From assembly GCF_947497045.1 (NCBI RefSeq), contig NZ_CANMEU010000005.1, positions 168,857 to 232,856 of the forward strand: a DNA stretch of 64,000 nucleotides, given 5' to 3'. Both the position numbers and the translations under genes were made by a program. The stretch's first letter is position 1; the number at the start of each line of letters is the position of its first letter. Shown here piece after piece: positions 26,573 through 36,166 of this stretch. The DNA is from an uncultured Tateyamaria sp. (lineage in GTDB: Bacteria; Pseudomonadota; Alphaproteobacteria; Rhodobacterales; Rhodobacteraceae). The notes beneath the pieces were generated by a model. The model searched no databases. It was not told the DNA's origin and was given only the letters and a program-made list of their open reading frames with translations.

Positions 26573-27582
26573 GTGGTCTCCTGATGGGCGGCAGATTGCA
26601 GGGCGGTGACTGCGATCATATGCAGTACGTCGTCAGCGGTGCAGCCCCGGCTGAGGTCATTGGCGGGTTTGGCGAGGCCCTGAAGGATGGGGCCGATGGC
26701 GGTGCATCCCCCGATGCGTTGGGCAATCTTATAGCCGATATTGCCTGCATCGAGGTTTGGAAAGATCATCACGTTGGCGTGGCCTGCGACGGGGGATCCG
26801 GCGGCCTTGCTTGCCCCGACATCGGGGACAAAGGCGGCGTCGAATTGCAGCTCTCCATCCGCGTCGAGGCCTGGATATTGTTCCGCCAGAATATTTGCGG
26901 CCTCGGTCACCTTGGTGACGCTCGCATGGCGCGCGCTGCCTTTCGTGGAAAAGGACAGCAGGGCCACTTTGGGCGTTTCAGCCATGAGGGTCCGGCATGA
27001 GGCGGCGGATTGGACCGCGATTGCGGCAAGGTCATCGGCATTTGGGTCAATCACCAGCCCACTGTCCGAAAAGATCATGGCGCGCCTGCCCGATGGGTGG
27101 TTTTCTGGCAGAACCATGAGGAAAAAGCTGGATACCAAAGCGGCGTCGGGAGCTTTGCCGATGACTTGAAGCGCTGCGCGCACGGTATCAGATGTTGTCG
27201 CAACCGCCCCGCCCACAGTACCATCGGCGTACCCCATGCGGACAAGCATGGCGGCAAAGACCAGCGGGTTCTCTGTCAGCGTTTCCGCTTTTTCAAGTGT
27301 GACGCCTTTGTGCTGACGGTGTTCGAAAAAGCCCTGTGCGATCTCGGCCTTGCGAGGATCGACAGCGGGATCAGCTATGCGTAACTGATCAGATGGCTGG
27401 CCGCCCGCATTTTGTAATGCGGCGGTGACGGCCTTCGTTTCACCCACAAGGGTGATTGTGCTCAGACCAGCGGCAACAGCGCGAATGGCAGCGGCCACGA
27501 TCCGGGGATCGTGGCCTTCGCTCAATACGATATGAGCGGGATGGGCCGCTGCACGGCTCTGGAGGTCATCCAGAACACTCAT
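26569..27582 (-). CDS. pta: Phosphate acetyltransferase
   Basis: This enzyme converts the acetyl phosphate made by Xsc into acetyl-CoA. It is 337 aa, the short single-domain type without the N-terminal DRTGG region. Visible family pieces are VLSEGHDPRIV, ENPLVFAAMLVRMGYADG, GGAVATTSDTVRAAL and FPNLDAGNIGYKIAQR. The ATG at 27582 was preferred to a TTG three codons upstream. It is separated from xsc by 37 bases and overlaps soeA. Confidence 0.93.
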   Translation of the reverse strand: MSVLDDLQSRAAAHPAHIVLSEGHDPRIVAAAIRAVAAGLSTITLVGETKAVTAALQNAGGQPSDQLRIADPAVDPRKAEIAQGFFEHRQHKGVTLEKAETLTENPLVFAAMLVRMGYADGTVGGAVATTSDTVRAALQVIGKAPDAALVSSFFLMVLPENHPSGRRAMIFSDSGLVIDPNADDLAAIAVQSAASCRTLMAETPKVALLSFSTKGSARHASVTKVTEAANILAEQYPGLDADGELQFDAAFVPDVGASKAAGSPVAGHANVMIFPNLDAGNIGYKIAQRIGGCTAIGPILQGLAKPANDLSRGCTADDVLHMIAVTALQSAAHQETT

Positions 27583-27619
27583 GCGGCCCAACCTGTTTGC
27601 TCAGAGTTTTTCACGTGGC

Positions 27620-29398
27620 TCAAACAACCTGCTCGCGCATGTCGTCTTTGCTGATCCCGGCCACTTGGACGGGCTTCTTCATGGCATCGCGACGGAATGG
27701 GTCGCCGAGTTCCTGGTTGATCATCGCTTCGATCAGCGTGGTGATCCCGTTTTCCATCTGGTCCTTGATGGCTTGGGCCAGTGCCTCGGTCAGTTCGTCT
27801 TGTGTGCGGCACACGACACCTTTGAGGCCGCATGCGTTGGCGATCCCGGCGTAGGACACATCTTCGTCCAGCTCGGTGCCGACGAAGTTGTCGTCAAACC
27901 ACAGGGTCGAGTTCCGCTTTTCCGCACCCCATTGGTAGTTTCGGAAGACGATCTGCGTGATCGCAGGCCAGTCGCCGCGCCCGATGGCGGTGAGTTCGTT
28001 GACCGAGATGCCAAACGCGCCGTCACCAGCAAAGCCCACGACAGGCACATCGGGCTTGCCAATTTTCGCACCCACGATTGAGGGCAGGCCGTAGCCACAA
28101 GGGCCGAACAGGCCGGGGGCCAGATATTTGCGGCTTTCGTTGAACGACGGGTAGGCGTTGCCGATGGCGCAGTTGTTGCCGATGTCGGACGAGATGATCG
28201 CCTCGACCGGCAGCGCCTTCTGGATCGCGCGCCATGCCATGCGGGGGGCCATCCAGTCGGGCTTGGCCGCGCGTGCGCGCACGTTCCAGTCGGTGCCCGG
28301 ATCGTCCTGTTCCTCGGTCATCGAGGTCAGTTCCTGCGCCCATGCGGACTTGGTGGTCGCGATGGTGTTCTTACGTTCGGTGCGGTTTGTGTCGCCCGCA
28401 TCATCGCTGAGTTGCGCGGTGATGCCCTGAGCAACCTTGGCCGCGTCGCCGACGATGCCCACAGTGACCTTCTTGGTCAGGCCGATGCGGTCAGGATTCA
28501 GGTCGACCTGGATGATCTTGGCGTCGGTGGGCCAGTAATCAATGCCATAGCCGGGCAGGGTCGAGAACGGGTTAAGGCGCGTACCGAGACACAGCACCAC
28601 GTCGGCCTGGCTGATCAACTGCATACCCGCCTTGGAGCCGTTGTAGCCTAACGGACCTGCGAACAGCGGATGGTTGCCGGGGAAGGCGTCGTTGTGCTGG
28701 TAGCCGACACATACGGGAGCGTCTAGGCGCTCGGCCAGAATGCGCGAGGCCTCGATGCCGCCCTTGGACAGCACTGCACCTGCGCCGTTCAGGATGACGG
28801 GGAACTTCGCCTCACTCAGCATTTTTGCAGCGTCCGCAACAGCGGTATCACCCCCTTGGGGCAATTCGAAGTCGACGATGACGGGCAGGTCGATGTCGAC
28901 CACTTGCGTCCAGAAATCGCGGGGAATGTTGATTTGGGCGGGAGCCGACGCGCGCTTGGCCTGCATGATCACCCGGTTCAGGGTTTCGGCAATGCGCGAC
29001 GGGTCACGCACTTCTTCCTGATATGCCACACAGTCGGCAAACAGGTTCATCTGTTCCATTTCCTGAAAACCACCCTGACCGATGGTCTTGTTCGCGGCTT
29101 GCGGTGTGACCAGCAAGACCGGCGTGTGGTTCCAGTATGCGGTTTTGACGGCGGTGACGAAGTTGGTGATGCCGGGGCCGTTCTGCGCGATCATCATGCA
29201 CATCTTGCCGGTCGCGCGGGTAAAGCCATCGGCCATCATGCCGCCGGACGTTTCATGGGCGCAGTCCCAGAATTTGATGCCGGCATCGGGGAAGATATCC
29301 GAAATCGGCATCATGGCGGATCCGATGATCCCGAATGCATTGTCGATCCCGTGCATTTGCAACGTTTTTACAAAGGCTTCTTCGGTGGTCATTTTCAT
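27620..29398 (-). CDS. xsc: Sulfoacetaldehyde acetyltransferase
   Basis: This ThDP enzyme phosphorolytically cleaves sulfoacetaldehyde to acetyl phosphate and sulfite. It is 592 aa with the three acetolactate-synthase-like domains. The activating Glu lies in CAHETSGGMMADG near residue 50, and the ThDP motif runs from GDGAFGISVNE to the FRNYQWGAEKRN segment. MKMTTEEAFVKTLQMHGIDNAFG is the usual Xsc start. GGAG lies upstream of the ATG at 29398. It is the first catalytic gene after tauR, with putative TauR repeats directly upstream. Confidence 0.95.
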   Translation of the reverse strand: MKMTTEEAFVKTLQMHGIDNAFGIIGSAMMPISDIFPDAGIKFWDCAHETSGGMMADGFTRATGKMCMMIAQNGPGITNFVTAVKTAYWNHTPVLLVTPQAANKTIGQGGFQEMEQMNLFADCVAYQEEVRDPSRIAETLNRVIMQAKRASAPAQINIPRDFWTQVVDIDLPVIVDFELPQGGDTAVADAAKMLSEAKFPVILNGAGAVLSKGGIEASRILAERLDAPVCVGYQHNDAFPGNHPLFAGPLGYNGSKAGMQLISQADVVLCLGTRLNPFSTLPGYGIDYWPTDAKIIQVDLNPDRIGLTKKVTVGIVGDAAKVAQGITAQLSDDAGDTNRTERKNTIATTKSAWAQELTSMTEEQDDPGTDWNVRARAAKPDWMAPRMAWRAIQKALPVEAIISSDIGNNCAIGNAYPSFNESRKYLAPGLFGPCGYGLPSIVGAKIGKPDVPVVGFAGDGAFGISVNELTAIGRGDWPAITQIVFRNYQWGAEKRNSTLWFDDNFVGTELDEDVSYAGIANACGLKGVVCRTQDELTEALAQAIKDQMENGITTLIEAMINQELGDPFRRDAMKKPVQVAGISKDDMREQVV

Positions 29399-29482
29399 GG
29401 CGGCGCTCTCCAATAGAAAAGGGGGGCGTCGAATCGCCCCGGCTAGGTTGACCCACAGGGTAAAGACCAGCACGCTCTGAAG

Positions 29483-29515
29483 TTAGGGCCAGTTGTGAAG
29501 CTGCCTTAGGTCCAG
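29483..29515 (-). promoter_or_regulatory. Putative TauR direct repeats upstream of xsc
   Basis: On the minus strand CTGGACCTAA (29506-29515) and CTGGCCCTAA (29483-29492) are direct repeats with a 23-bp pitch, beginning two bases after the tauR stop codon. The first matches the CTGGACYTAA motif that I recall being reported for Rhodobacter TauR. The same arrangement and pitch recur upstream of tpa. Confidence 0.65.
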
Positions 29516-29516
29516 G

Positions 29517-30974
29517 TCAGGGATTGAGGGCGCGCGCGATCAATGAGATCCCGTTCGCGATTTTGTCAGCCTGGATCGAGGAGTATCCGAGCCGATAATA
29601 GTTGCGCGGCAGTTCGTCACCCGAGAAGAACGCATGCCCCGGTTCGATGAGGACGCCGTGGTCGCGCAAGCTACGGGCCAGATCGCGGGTATCGACCCCA
29701 TCAGGCGCACGCATCCAGAAAGATGAACCCCCAAATGCACCAATCCCGGCCACGTGCAGTCCATGTTCGTCAATGGCCTGTTGCATCGCTGTGCGACGCT
29801 TGTGCAAGGCAGCCCCCATCTTGCGAATTTGGGCGTCGTAATGTCCCATCGAAAGGAAATAAGCAGCCGTACGTTGAATGTGCCCCGGTGGGTGGCGCAA
29901 CACCGATGTGCGCAGTGCGCGCGCTTCGCGCACGAACGGCTCGGAGCCAACCAGATACCCGAGGCGCAGCCCCGGAAACAGCGATTTCGAGAAACTGCCC
30001 ACATAGATCACACGCCCGTCCGTATCCATCGATTTCAAGGCCGGAGAAGGCGGTTCAAGAAACGACATTTCGAACTCGTAATCGTCCTCGACGATCAATG
30101 CCTCAAGCTCGCGGGCTCGGTCCAAAAGCGCTTGTCGGCGTGCCATAGGCATGGTTGCGGTCGTTGGGCACTGGTGGCTTGGCGTCGTGAAAATGACGTC
30201 AGCGTCCGGGGTAATTGCATCTGGTGGCAGGCCATCTCGGTCAACCCGTACTGGTGCCATATGGCAGCGCGATTGGGTCAGAATTTCGCGCAAAGCGGGG
30301 TAGCAGGGGTCTTCGAATGCGGCGGTGCGCCGTTGGGTCAGCAATACCTGTGCGGCGAGCCATAAAGCGTTTTGCGCGCCGAGCGTGATCAGAATCTGGT
30401 CCGCATTGGCGGCGATCCCGCGGCGCGGTAATGTATGGCGTTGGATAAATTCGATCAGTTGAGGGTCGTCCTGGTCGAAGTAGTCCGAGGTCAGTGCCGA
30501 GAAGTCACGTTGGCCGAGGGCCTGCAGCGCGCATTGCCGCCAATTGGCATGATCAAAGAGCTGTGGGTCCGTCTGCCCGTAAATGAAGGGGTATCGAAAT
30601 CGTGCCCAGTCCTGTGGTTTGTTGAGGGTCTGTCCGCCCGAAAAACGTTGGCCGATCGCGCGTGTCCAGTCGACATTGTCGCTGACCATCTGCTGAGGCC
30701 GGTAGACGGGTGGGATTGGTGCATTGGCCGAGACATAATATCCTGAACGCCCCCGTGCTGACAGGTAGTCGGAGGCCACCAATTCAGTGTAGGCCAGCGT
30801 GACCGTAATCCGGCTTATGCCCAAATGTGTTGCCAGTTTTCTGGTCGAAGGCAGCTTTTCTCCTGCCCCGAACCGGCCTGACAAAATACCGTGCGCAATC
30901 ATCTGCTGCACCTGACCTTGCAGGGTGCCCTGATGTGTGGGCGAAAGGAAAAATGTTTCGACCGGGAGCGCCAT
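29517..30974 (-). CDS. tauR: MocR-type GntR regulator of taurine catabolism, TauR
   Basis: This 485-aa transcription factor has an N-terminal GntR winged helix (KLPSTRKLATHLGISRITVT, residues about 40-60) joined to a fold-type-I aminotransferase domain. The PLP lysine is in GSFSKSLFPGLRLGY, with TTPSHQCPTT and EDDYEFEM upstream. TauR of this architecture activates taurine genes in Rhodobacter, probably by sensing taurine as a PLP adduct. It is upstream of and co-directional with xsc, and likely controls the distant tpa-tauABC set through the matching repeats. Confidence 0.88.
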   Translation of the reverse strand: MALPVETFFLSPTHQGTLQGQVQQMIAHGILSGRFGAGEKLPSTRKLATHLGISRITVTLAYTELVASDYLSARGRSGYYVSANAPIPPVYRPQQMVSDNVDWTRAIGQRFSGGQTLNKPQDWARFRYPFIYGQTDPQLFDHANWRQCALQALGQRDFSALTSDYFDQDDPQLIEFIQRHTLPRRGIAANADQILITLGAQNALWLAAQVLLTQRRTAAFEDPCYPALREILTQSRCHMAPVRVDRDGLPPDAITPDADVIFTTPSHQCPTTATMPMARRQALLDRARELEALIVEDDYEFEMSFLEPPSPALKSMDTDGRVIYVGSFSKSLFPGLRLGYLVGSEPFVREARALRTSVLRHPPGHIQRTAAYFLSMGHYDAQIRKMGAALHKRRTAMQQAIDEHGLHVAGIGAFGGSSFWMRAPDGVDTRDLARSLRDHGVLIEPGHAFFSGDELPRNYYRLGYSSIQADKIANGISLIARALNP

Positions 30975-30988
30975 GCGCCAGTCTTAAA

Positions 30989-31020
30989 CTGGTCTTATGG
31001 CTGGGTCAATCTGGCATTAC
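30989..31020. promoter_or_regulatory. Weaker TauR-like repeats upstream of tauR
   Basis: On the plus strand CTGGTCTTAT (30989-30998) and CTGGCATTAC (31011-31020) resemble the xsc and tpa repeats, with a 22-bp pitch and a further CTGG at 31001. They lie 15 bases upstream of tauR in the opposite orientation. Autoregulation would fit, but the match is weaker. The rest of the 322-base gap to 31296 is A/T-rich, with no gene I can support. Confidence 0.35.
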
Positions 31021-31296
31021 AGATTGCTGAATACATTATACCTCGTAATCAGGGTATTCTGGTTAACCTGCAAGTGCAACAAAAATCGAGACGTTTTGTT
31101 TCATTTATTGGAGCGAACTTCTCCTTGGCTCATCCCTTGATATCACGATCAATGTATCGATGATGATTTATCGCATAATCCTTGCGCGCTTTCGAAGTCT
31201 TACAATCTTGTTAACCTCCCGAGCGCGGAGACAGCGTCTTATTAAGATATGCGTAGGCAAATGTGTGCTTTCGAAATCCATGAGAAAGCGCCCTCC

Positions 31297-32403
31297 ATGA
31301 CCGAGCAATCGACCCGTCTGTCACTTCCCCTTATCCAGCCATCGCAGGCTCAAAAACATGTCACGCATAATAGTGCGCTTGAAATTCTGGATGCTGTTGC
31401 GCAGTTGAACGTGCTGTCGCGTGAGGCAAACACGCCCCCAACGCTGACGGAAGAGGGTACTGTTTTTGCGCTTGGTGCTGCACCGCAGGCTGTGTGGGCT
31501 GGCCATCCCAATGAGGTTGCAATCTGGTCAAATGGCGGCTGGTTGTTTGTCGAGCCCCGCGAGGGTTGGGTGCTTTATGATCAAGCTGATGACGTCATAT
31601 GTGTGCGCAAAGGTGCTGTTTGGGAGCCGGTGACCCCGAACCTCGACAATATTGCGGGCGTTGGCATCAATGCGAGCGCTGATGCGGTGAACAGGTTGAT
31701 TGTATCGGCAGATGCAACGTTGCTGACCCATGAAACAACGGGCGGTCATCAGTTGAAGGTCAACAAGGCCGCCACCTCTGATGTTGCAAGCCTGCTGTTC
31801 CAATCCGGTTATTCGGGCCGCGCGGAGATGGGCACAATGGGCAATGATGATTTCGCGATCAAAGTTAGCGCGGATGGGGCGACCTTTGTCACAGCCCTTG
31901 CCTTCGATGGGGTCACGGGCCGTGCGACAGGTGAGGCCGTGCAGCAAAGCAGTGATGACGTCACGCCCGGCCGTCTCATGCGTGCCGATTGGGGGTACAG
32001 CTCCGGGAATGTCGTCGGCACCGTGGCTCAGACTGCTGGTTCGCCAACGGGTGCCGTGATTGAAAGTGCCACTACGCCGCAGGGTGCATATGTGCGTTTT
32101 GCCGATGGCACGCAGATATGTTCAGGCCCCCTCAACCTGAATTTCGGCGGTGCCAACCGGATCGAGGCTGTATGGGTGTTCCCTGTGCCGTTCGTGGGGG
32201 TGCCGGTTGTGACCGGATCCGTTGATGCCAACAGTATTCAGGCTGACGCGACGCCTGATCCGGATGCGTTGGGTGCCCTTATGAGCGCCAACACAGATGG
32301 GACACAGGCGACGTTCGCCCAGTATCGCATTGCCGGACTGACCGATTTTCAAAGTGGTGACACGGCTATGTGCCAAGTGATGGCAATTGGTCGCTGGTTC
32401 TAA
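31297..32403 (+). CDS. DUF2793 domain-containing protein
   Basis: This 368-aa protein has the DUF2793 hallmark near its start (LPLIQPSQAQKHVTHNSAL, then LDAVAQL). An aromatic, Gly-rich segment (GGWLFVEPREGWVLYD) follows, and then repetitive beta-rich sequence. DUF2793 proteins occur near phage-like tail and surface genes in Rhodobacteraceae. The function is not established. The ATG at 31297 (MTEQSTRLS) was chosen. ATGs up to 16 codons earlier are possible. It is probably secreted or surface-linked, as it opens the polysaccharide island, but no signal peptide is visible. Confidence 0.75.
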   Translation: MTEQSTRLSLPLIQPSQAQKHVTHNSALEILDAVAQLNVLSREANTPPTLTEEGTVFALGAAPQAVWAGHPNEVAIWSNGGWLFVEPREGWVLYDQADDVICVRKGAVWEPVTPNLDNIAGVGINASADAVNRLIVSADATLLTHETTGGHQLKVNKAATSDVASLLFQSGYSGRAEMGTMGNDDFAIKVSADGATFVTALAFDGVTGRATGEAVQQSSDDVTPGRLMRADWGYSSGNVVGTVAQTAGSPTGAVIESATTPQGAYVRFADGTQICSGPLNLNFGGANRIEAVWVFPVPFVGVPVVTGSVDANSIQADATPDPDALGALMSANTDGTQATFAQYRIAGLTDFQSGDTAMCQVMAIGRWF

Positions 32404-32654
32404 AGTGCACGCATGTCTGTCGGCCAATGGCAGGCGCGCTGGCAACCTCATATGTGTGGATGGTCTCACCTGAGGTGACCACGCAAAACCTCAATACTTC
32501 TTTACGATTCAACATGATAGAAACGCTCCTGGTGCCCCATTTCTTCTGTTCGCGCCCTAAAATCTGGTAAAAAGTAGGCCGTACTTACCGTTTCCTAAGA
32601 CTTCTGCTGGATCATCCGCTTGGTCAATGACACGCAATTGTCAAAGACCAAAGG

Positions 32655-32674
32655 CCCGGACCCAATCGTCCGGG
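32655..32674 (+). promoter_or_regulatory. Leader hairpin just upstream of the large glycosyltransferase gene
   Basis: CCCGGAC pairs perfectly with GTCCGGG around a 6-base loop, ending about 8 bases before the GGAGG ribosome site of the next gene. It could be a terminator of the DUF2793 transcript or a leader structure. The rest of 32404-32692 shows nothing else. Confidence 0.45.
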
Positions 32675-32692
32675 AGTGATTTGGAGGTCTAG

Positions 32693-35266
32693 GTGTTTCA
32701 ACGTATTTTCCAGCTTTTTAAACGGTATGCGGACCAACATCTGACTCTGGAGGGCGAAGGGTTTGCGTTGCTCGGGCATGACGGTGAGGTGGCTGGGTAT
32801 GTCGACCTGGTTTCCGTGGCGAATGGGCGGCTGGTGATCGAGGGCTGGACCGATGCGCGCGAGGTTGTCCTGTCGTTTGCAGGTACGGAGCATCGCGTGG
32901 CACCGAGCCTGCCGCGGATCGATGTGGCTGCCATGCGCGGAGCCGATCCAAAGAGGCCCTTTGGTTTTGTTTTGGACGTGGCGTGGATGGACCAGGACGG
33001 CGCTCTCAGCTTGATGTTTCAGGTTGGACGGACTCAGCCCCAAATCTTGCCGCGATTTTCGAGCCAGGCCTTGAAGGATGCACATCGGCAGATGATCCGC
33101 CCCTTTGTGCGTGATGCGATCCTGGCGCTGCCGGATACATGGCGGTGGTATCGTCACGGCGATCACGCAGCACGTCAGGCCGTCAAACGTATTCTGGGTT
33201 TGCAAACGCGGATTGAGCCCACGGTCGTGGATAGTGCGCTTTTGCTTCCGGCGCTCCAGGGCGCTTCTGACGACACACCCGTCACCATTATCATTCCGGT
33301 TTACAATGCGTTCGACCTGTTGGCCGAGTTGTTGAACCGGGTCGCGCTACATACCGATGTTCCCCATCATATCGTCTTGATTGACGACTGTTCGCCTGAT
33401 CCGCGCGTGCGCCCGTTCCTGCGGGGTTGGGTTCAGGGGCAACCAAGGGGCAGCGTCAGTTTGATTGAAAATGTGAAAAATCGGGGATTTGTTGGATCGG
33501 TCAATGCGGGTTTTGATATTGCTGCACAGCGCAATGAGGACGTGATCCTGCTGAACTCGGATGCAATGGTGCCATCAGGTTGGGCCAGCCGGTTGATGGC
33601 CCCGATCCGTGCACGGGCGGATATTGCCAGCGTGACCCCCATGTCAAACGATGCTGAGATTTTCACGGCTCCACATATCTGCGAACGTGTCGATATAGTG
33701 GACGGTGCTGTTGATGTCATTGATGCACGTGCGAGATGTTTGAATGTCGGCGCGACATGGCAGGATACACCGACCGGGGTTGGGTTCTGTATGGCAATGT
33801 CGCGACACTATCTGAATCTTGTGCCGCAGTTTGATACGGTTTTCGGCCGCGGTTACGGAGAAGAGGTGGACTGGTGCCAGAAAGCGCGCGCTAACGGCGG
33901 ATATAATGTCGCCCATCCGGGCCTCTTTGTGCAGCACAAGGGTGCGGCATCCTTTGGCAGTGCCGAAAAGCTCGAAATGATCCAGCAGAACAATCAAAAG
34001 ATTGTGGCACGCTATCCAAGTTTCGATGCCGAGGTGCAGGATTTTATCCGACGTGATCCGCTGGCGACCGCGCGTCTGGCCTTGGGCATGGCAGTGCTTG
34101 AGGCGCAGACGGCCCTCCCGATTCCGATCTATCTGGCACATAGTCTGGGCGGCGGTGCCGAGATCTATTTGCAGTGCCGTCTTGAGCAAGACATCATTGA
34201 TGTCGGTGGTGCGGTGGTTCTACGCGTGGGTGGCGTCGCGACTTGGGATGTCGAACTTGTGACGGCTCAGGGGAGCCACCGGGCCGGGACGTCCGAGTTC
34301 AAAGATGTTGAGGCGTTGCTGGCCCCGCTGACCAGACGCCGGGTGATTTACTCCTGCGGTGTGGGGCACGTGGACCCGGTGGAGTTGCCTGCGCGACTGT
34401 CAGATCTGGCGACACCCGGTGCGCAACTGGAAATATTGATGAACGACTATTTCCCGATTTCCCCGTCATTCAATCTTTTGGATAAAAACGGGAAGTTCTC
34501 GGGGGTCCCCGATGAGGAAAATACCGATGATGTGCACACCACACGCCGCCCTGATGGCACGTTGATCACGTTGGCCGATTGGCGCGCTGCGTGGCGACCA
34601 GTTATGGCGCACGCGACCGAGGTGCGCGTCTTTTCCAAAAGCGGGCACAGTCTGGTGATGTCGGCCTTTCCCGAAGCGGCTCGTGCATTGCGCATCGTGC
34701 CCCATACCCTGCCGCATGATGTTCCCCGCTTGCAGCAACCCAAGCGCGTCGCCGGTGACGTGATCGGTGTCCTTGGCAACATTGGGTTCATAAAAGGTGC
34801 TGCTGTACTGGCAGATCTGAGCAAAACAATCGCATCGCGACCCAATGCGAAATTGGTCGTCTTGGGGAATGTAGATCCGGATTATCCCCTCGCTATGGGC
34901 ACAAAAATTCATGGTGGGTACAAGGTTTCAGAACTGCCTGAATTGGTGGCCCGCTATGGCATCACCATGTGGTTGATCCCGTCGATCTGCCCGGAAACCT
35001 TTTCCTTCACAACGCACGAGGCGCTTGCGACCGGTTTGCCGGTCTGGACCTTTGATCTTGGCGCGCAGGCCGAGGCGGTCTCGGGTGCGCTCAGCAGTGG
35101 CGCATCGGGTGGGCTCAGCAGTGGCGCATCGGGTGGGCTGATCAAGCTACCAAAGGGGGACATCACCGCGGAAATGATCCTGGCGCATGTCCTGCCGGAA
35201 CCCAACGTCACCGATTTAGTATTTCGCTGTGATAACGGCGCAGAAAGACGAGCCCGATCAGCATGA
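32693..35266 (+). CDS. Large glycosyltransferase: GT2 domain plus C-terminal GT-B-like domain
   Basis: This is an 857-aa putative polysaccharide-assembly enzyme. Residues about 195-430 form a GT2 (GT-A) domain (VTIIIPVYN, LIDDCSPDP, NVKNRGFVGSVNAGFD, DVILLNSDA, GEEVDWCQKA). The C-terminal third resembles a GT-B acceptor (IGVLGNIGFIKGAAVL, and CPETFSFTTHEALATGLP, the usual nucleotide-sugar Glu motif). The first 190 residues match nothing I know. The start is GTG with GGAGG five bases upstream. Two perfect 24-bp repeats encode LSSGASGG twice near the end. The last 59 bases overlap the convergent kpsM-like gene, so the true C-terminus may differ. Confidence 0.8.
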   Translation: MFQRIFQLFKRYADQHLTLEGEGFALLGHDGEVAGYVDLVSVANGRLVIEGWTDAREVVLSFAGTEHRVAPSLPRIDVAAMRGADPKRPFGFVLDVAWMDQDGALSLMFQVGRTQPQILPRFSSQALKDAHRQMIRPFVRDAILALPDTWRWYRHGDHAARQAVKRILGLQTRIEPTVVDSALLLPALQGASDDTPVTIIIPVYNAFDLLAELLNRVALHTDVPHHIVLIDDCSPDPRVRPFLRGWVQGQPRGSVSLIENVKNRGFVGSVNAGFDIAAQRNEDVILLNSDAMVPSGWASRLMAPIRARADIASVTPMSNDAEIFTAPHICERVDIVDGAVDVIDARARCLNVGATWQDTPTGVGFCMAMSRHYLNLVPQFDTVFGRGYGEEVDWCQKARANGGYNVAHPGLFVQHKGAASFGSAEKLEMIQQNNQKIVARYPSFDAEVQDFIRRDPLATARLALGMAVLEAQTALPIPIYLAHSLGGGAEIYLQCRLEQDIIDVGGAVVLRVGGVATWDVELVTAQGSHRAGTSEFKDVEALLAPLTRRRVIYSCGVGHVDPVELPARLSDLATPGAQLEILMNDYFPISPSFNLLDKNGKFSGVPDEENTDDVHTTRRPDGTLITLADWRAAWRPVMAHATEVRVFSKSGHSLVMSAFPEAARALRIVPHTLPHDVPRLQQPKRVAGDVIGVLGNIGFIKGAAVLADLSKTIASRPNAKLVVLGNVDPDYPLAMGTKIHGGYKVSELPELVARYGITMWLIPSICPETFSFTTHEALATGLPVWTFDLGAQAEAVSGALSSGASGGLSSGASGGLIKLPKGDITAEMILAHVLPEPNVTDLVFRCDNGAERRARSA
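35089..35136 (+). repeat. Perfect 24-bp tandem repeat (two copies) in coding sequence
   Basis: Bases 35089-35112 and 35113-35136 are identical, adding eight residues (LSSGASGG) without changing frame. It is a likely slipped-strand site at which copy number could vary. Confidence 0.9.
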
Positions 35267-36038
35267 AAAACAGTGATAGGCCGAACACATATGTGGGCGA
35301 AGTATAGTCTGCCGTATAGTTGAAATAGAACCCGCTGCGCATTACCCCGATGACATGGATCAACGGGTTGAACCAAACGTAGGAGGCGTAGGGTTCAGGA
35401 ATTGAGTCAAACGTGAACAGCACACCTGATACGATGAACAGCGGCCTGGTAAACACGCTCCAGACCTGCTGCCAGATCGGGAAAATGGTAAACATAAAGC
35501 AGTTGAAGCTTCCAACCCCGAGGGCAAGCGCTGCAACCATGACCAATGCCTGAGCGATAACAGGCAGGTCTGGCGAGGTACGTGTATCCAAGGCAAGGAC
35601 CAAACCAAACAGAATGATGTAGGCAACCATCACTTGCGTCATCATGTTGACCGTAAATCGCGCGATCATCGCATCCAGAAATGTCACGCTTGGGTAGGTC
35701 AAAAGGGCACGGGAATAGGTCAGCGCCCCCGCGACCTTCAGCGACACATCCGTGAACATCAAAAATGGCACGACACCTGTTGCGTAGAATATCGGGAAAT
35801 TAACGCCGATCGAGGGAGCCTGAAAGCCCAACGAAAAGATCGCTGTTAAAACGGTAATCGCGGCGACCGGTTCCAGAATGGCCCAGAGATAACCGCCCGG
35901 CGACCTGCCATAAGATGTCGTCATTTCGCGCAGGATCAATGCCAAGATCGTGCGCGCGCTGGCAAAACTGCGCCCTTTTGAGACAGCGCGCAGTTTTGGT
36001 GTGGCGGTTCCACCGGTGGGTTCGAAGTGTTTGGTCAT
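35208..36038 (-). CDS. Polysaccharide ABC transporter permease (KpsM-like)
   Basis: This is an ABC-2 type inner-membrane permease of 276 aa with six hydrophobic segments. The family marker is ILREMTTSYGRSPGGYLWAILEP near the N-terminus, and it ends FLRRYHSEILNR. It would form the channel with the KpsT-like ATPase at 37618-38271 to export capsular or other surface polysaccharide. It is divergent from the kpsE-like gene with a 128-base promoter region, and convergent with and overlapping the large glycosyltransferase. Confidence 0.88.
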   Translation of the reverse strand: MTKHFEPTGGTATPKLRAVSKGRSFASARTILALILREMTTSYGRSPGGYLWAILEPVAAITVLTAIFSLGFQAPSIGVNFPIFYATGVVPFLMFTDVSLKVAGALTYSRALLTYPSVTFLDAMIARFTVNMMTQVMVAYIILFGLVLALDTRTSPDLPVIAQALVMVAALALGVGSFNCFMFTIFPIWQQVWSVFTRPLFIVSGVLFTFDSIPEPYASYVWFNPLIHVIGVMRSGFYFNYTADYTSPTYVFGLSLFFMLIGLVFLRRYHSEILNR

Positions 36039-36166
36039 GTGTCCTTCTCACTGCGTCATGGTGTCGAATTGTCCCGACCGCGGCCGTGCGAGCCATGAAC
36101 GTTGGAGTTTGTTAACCAATTTTCACTACCAAAGACTTAATCGAGAGGCAGACGGGGACGCCACGC

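Noticed and set aside
31297..32403. Prophage or gene-transfer-agent tail module suggested by DUF2793
   Set aside because: No capsid, portal, terminase or tail genes are nearby. A single DUF2793 gene beside polysaccharide genes is not a phage.
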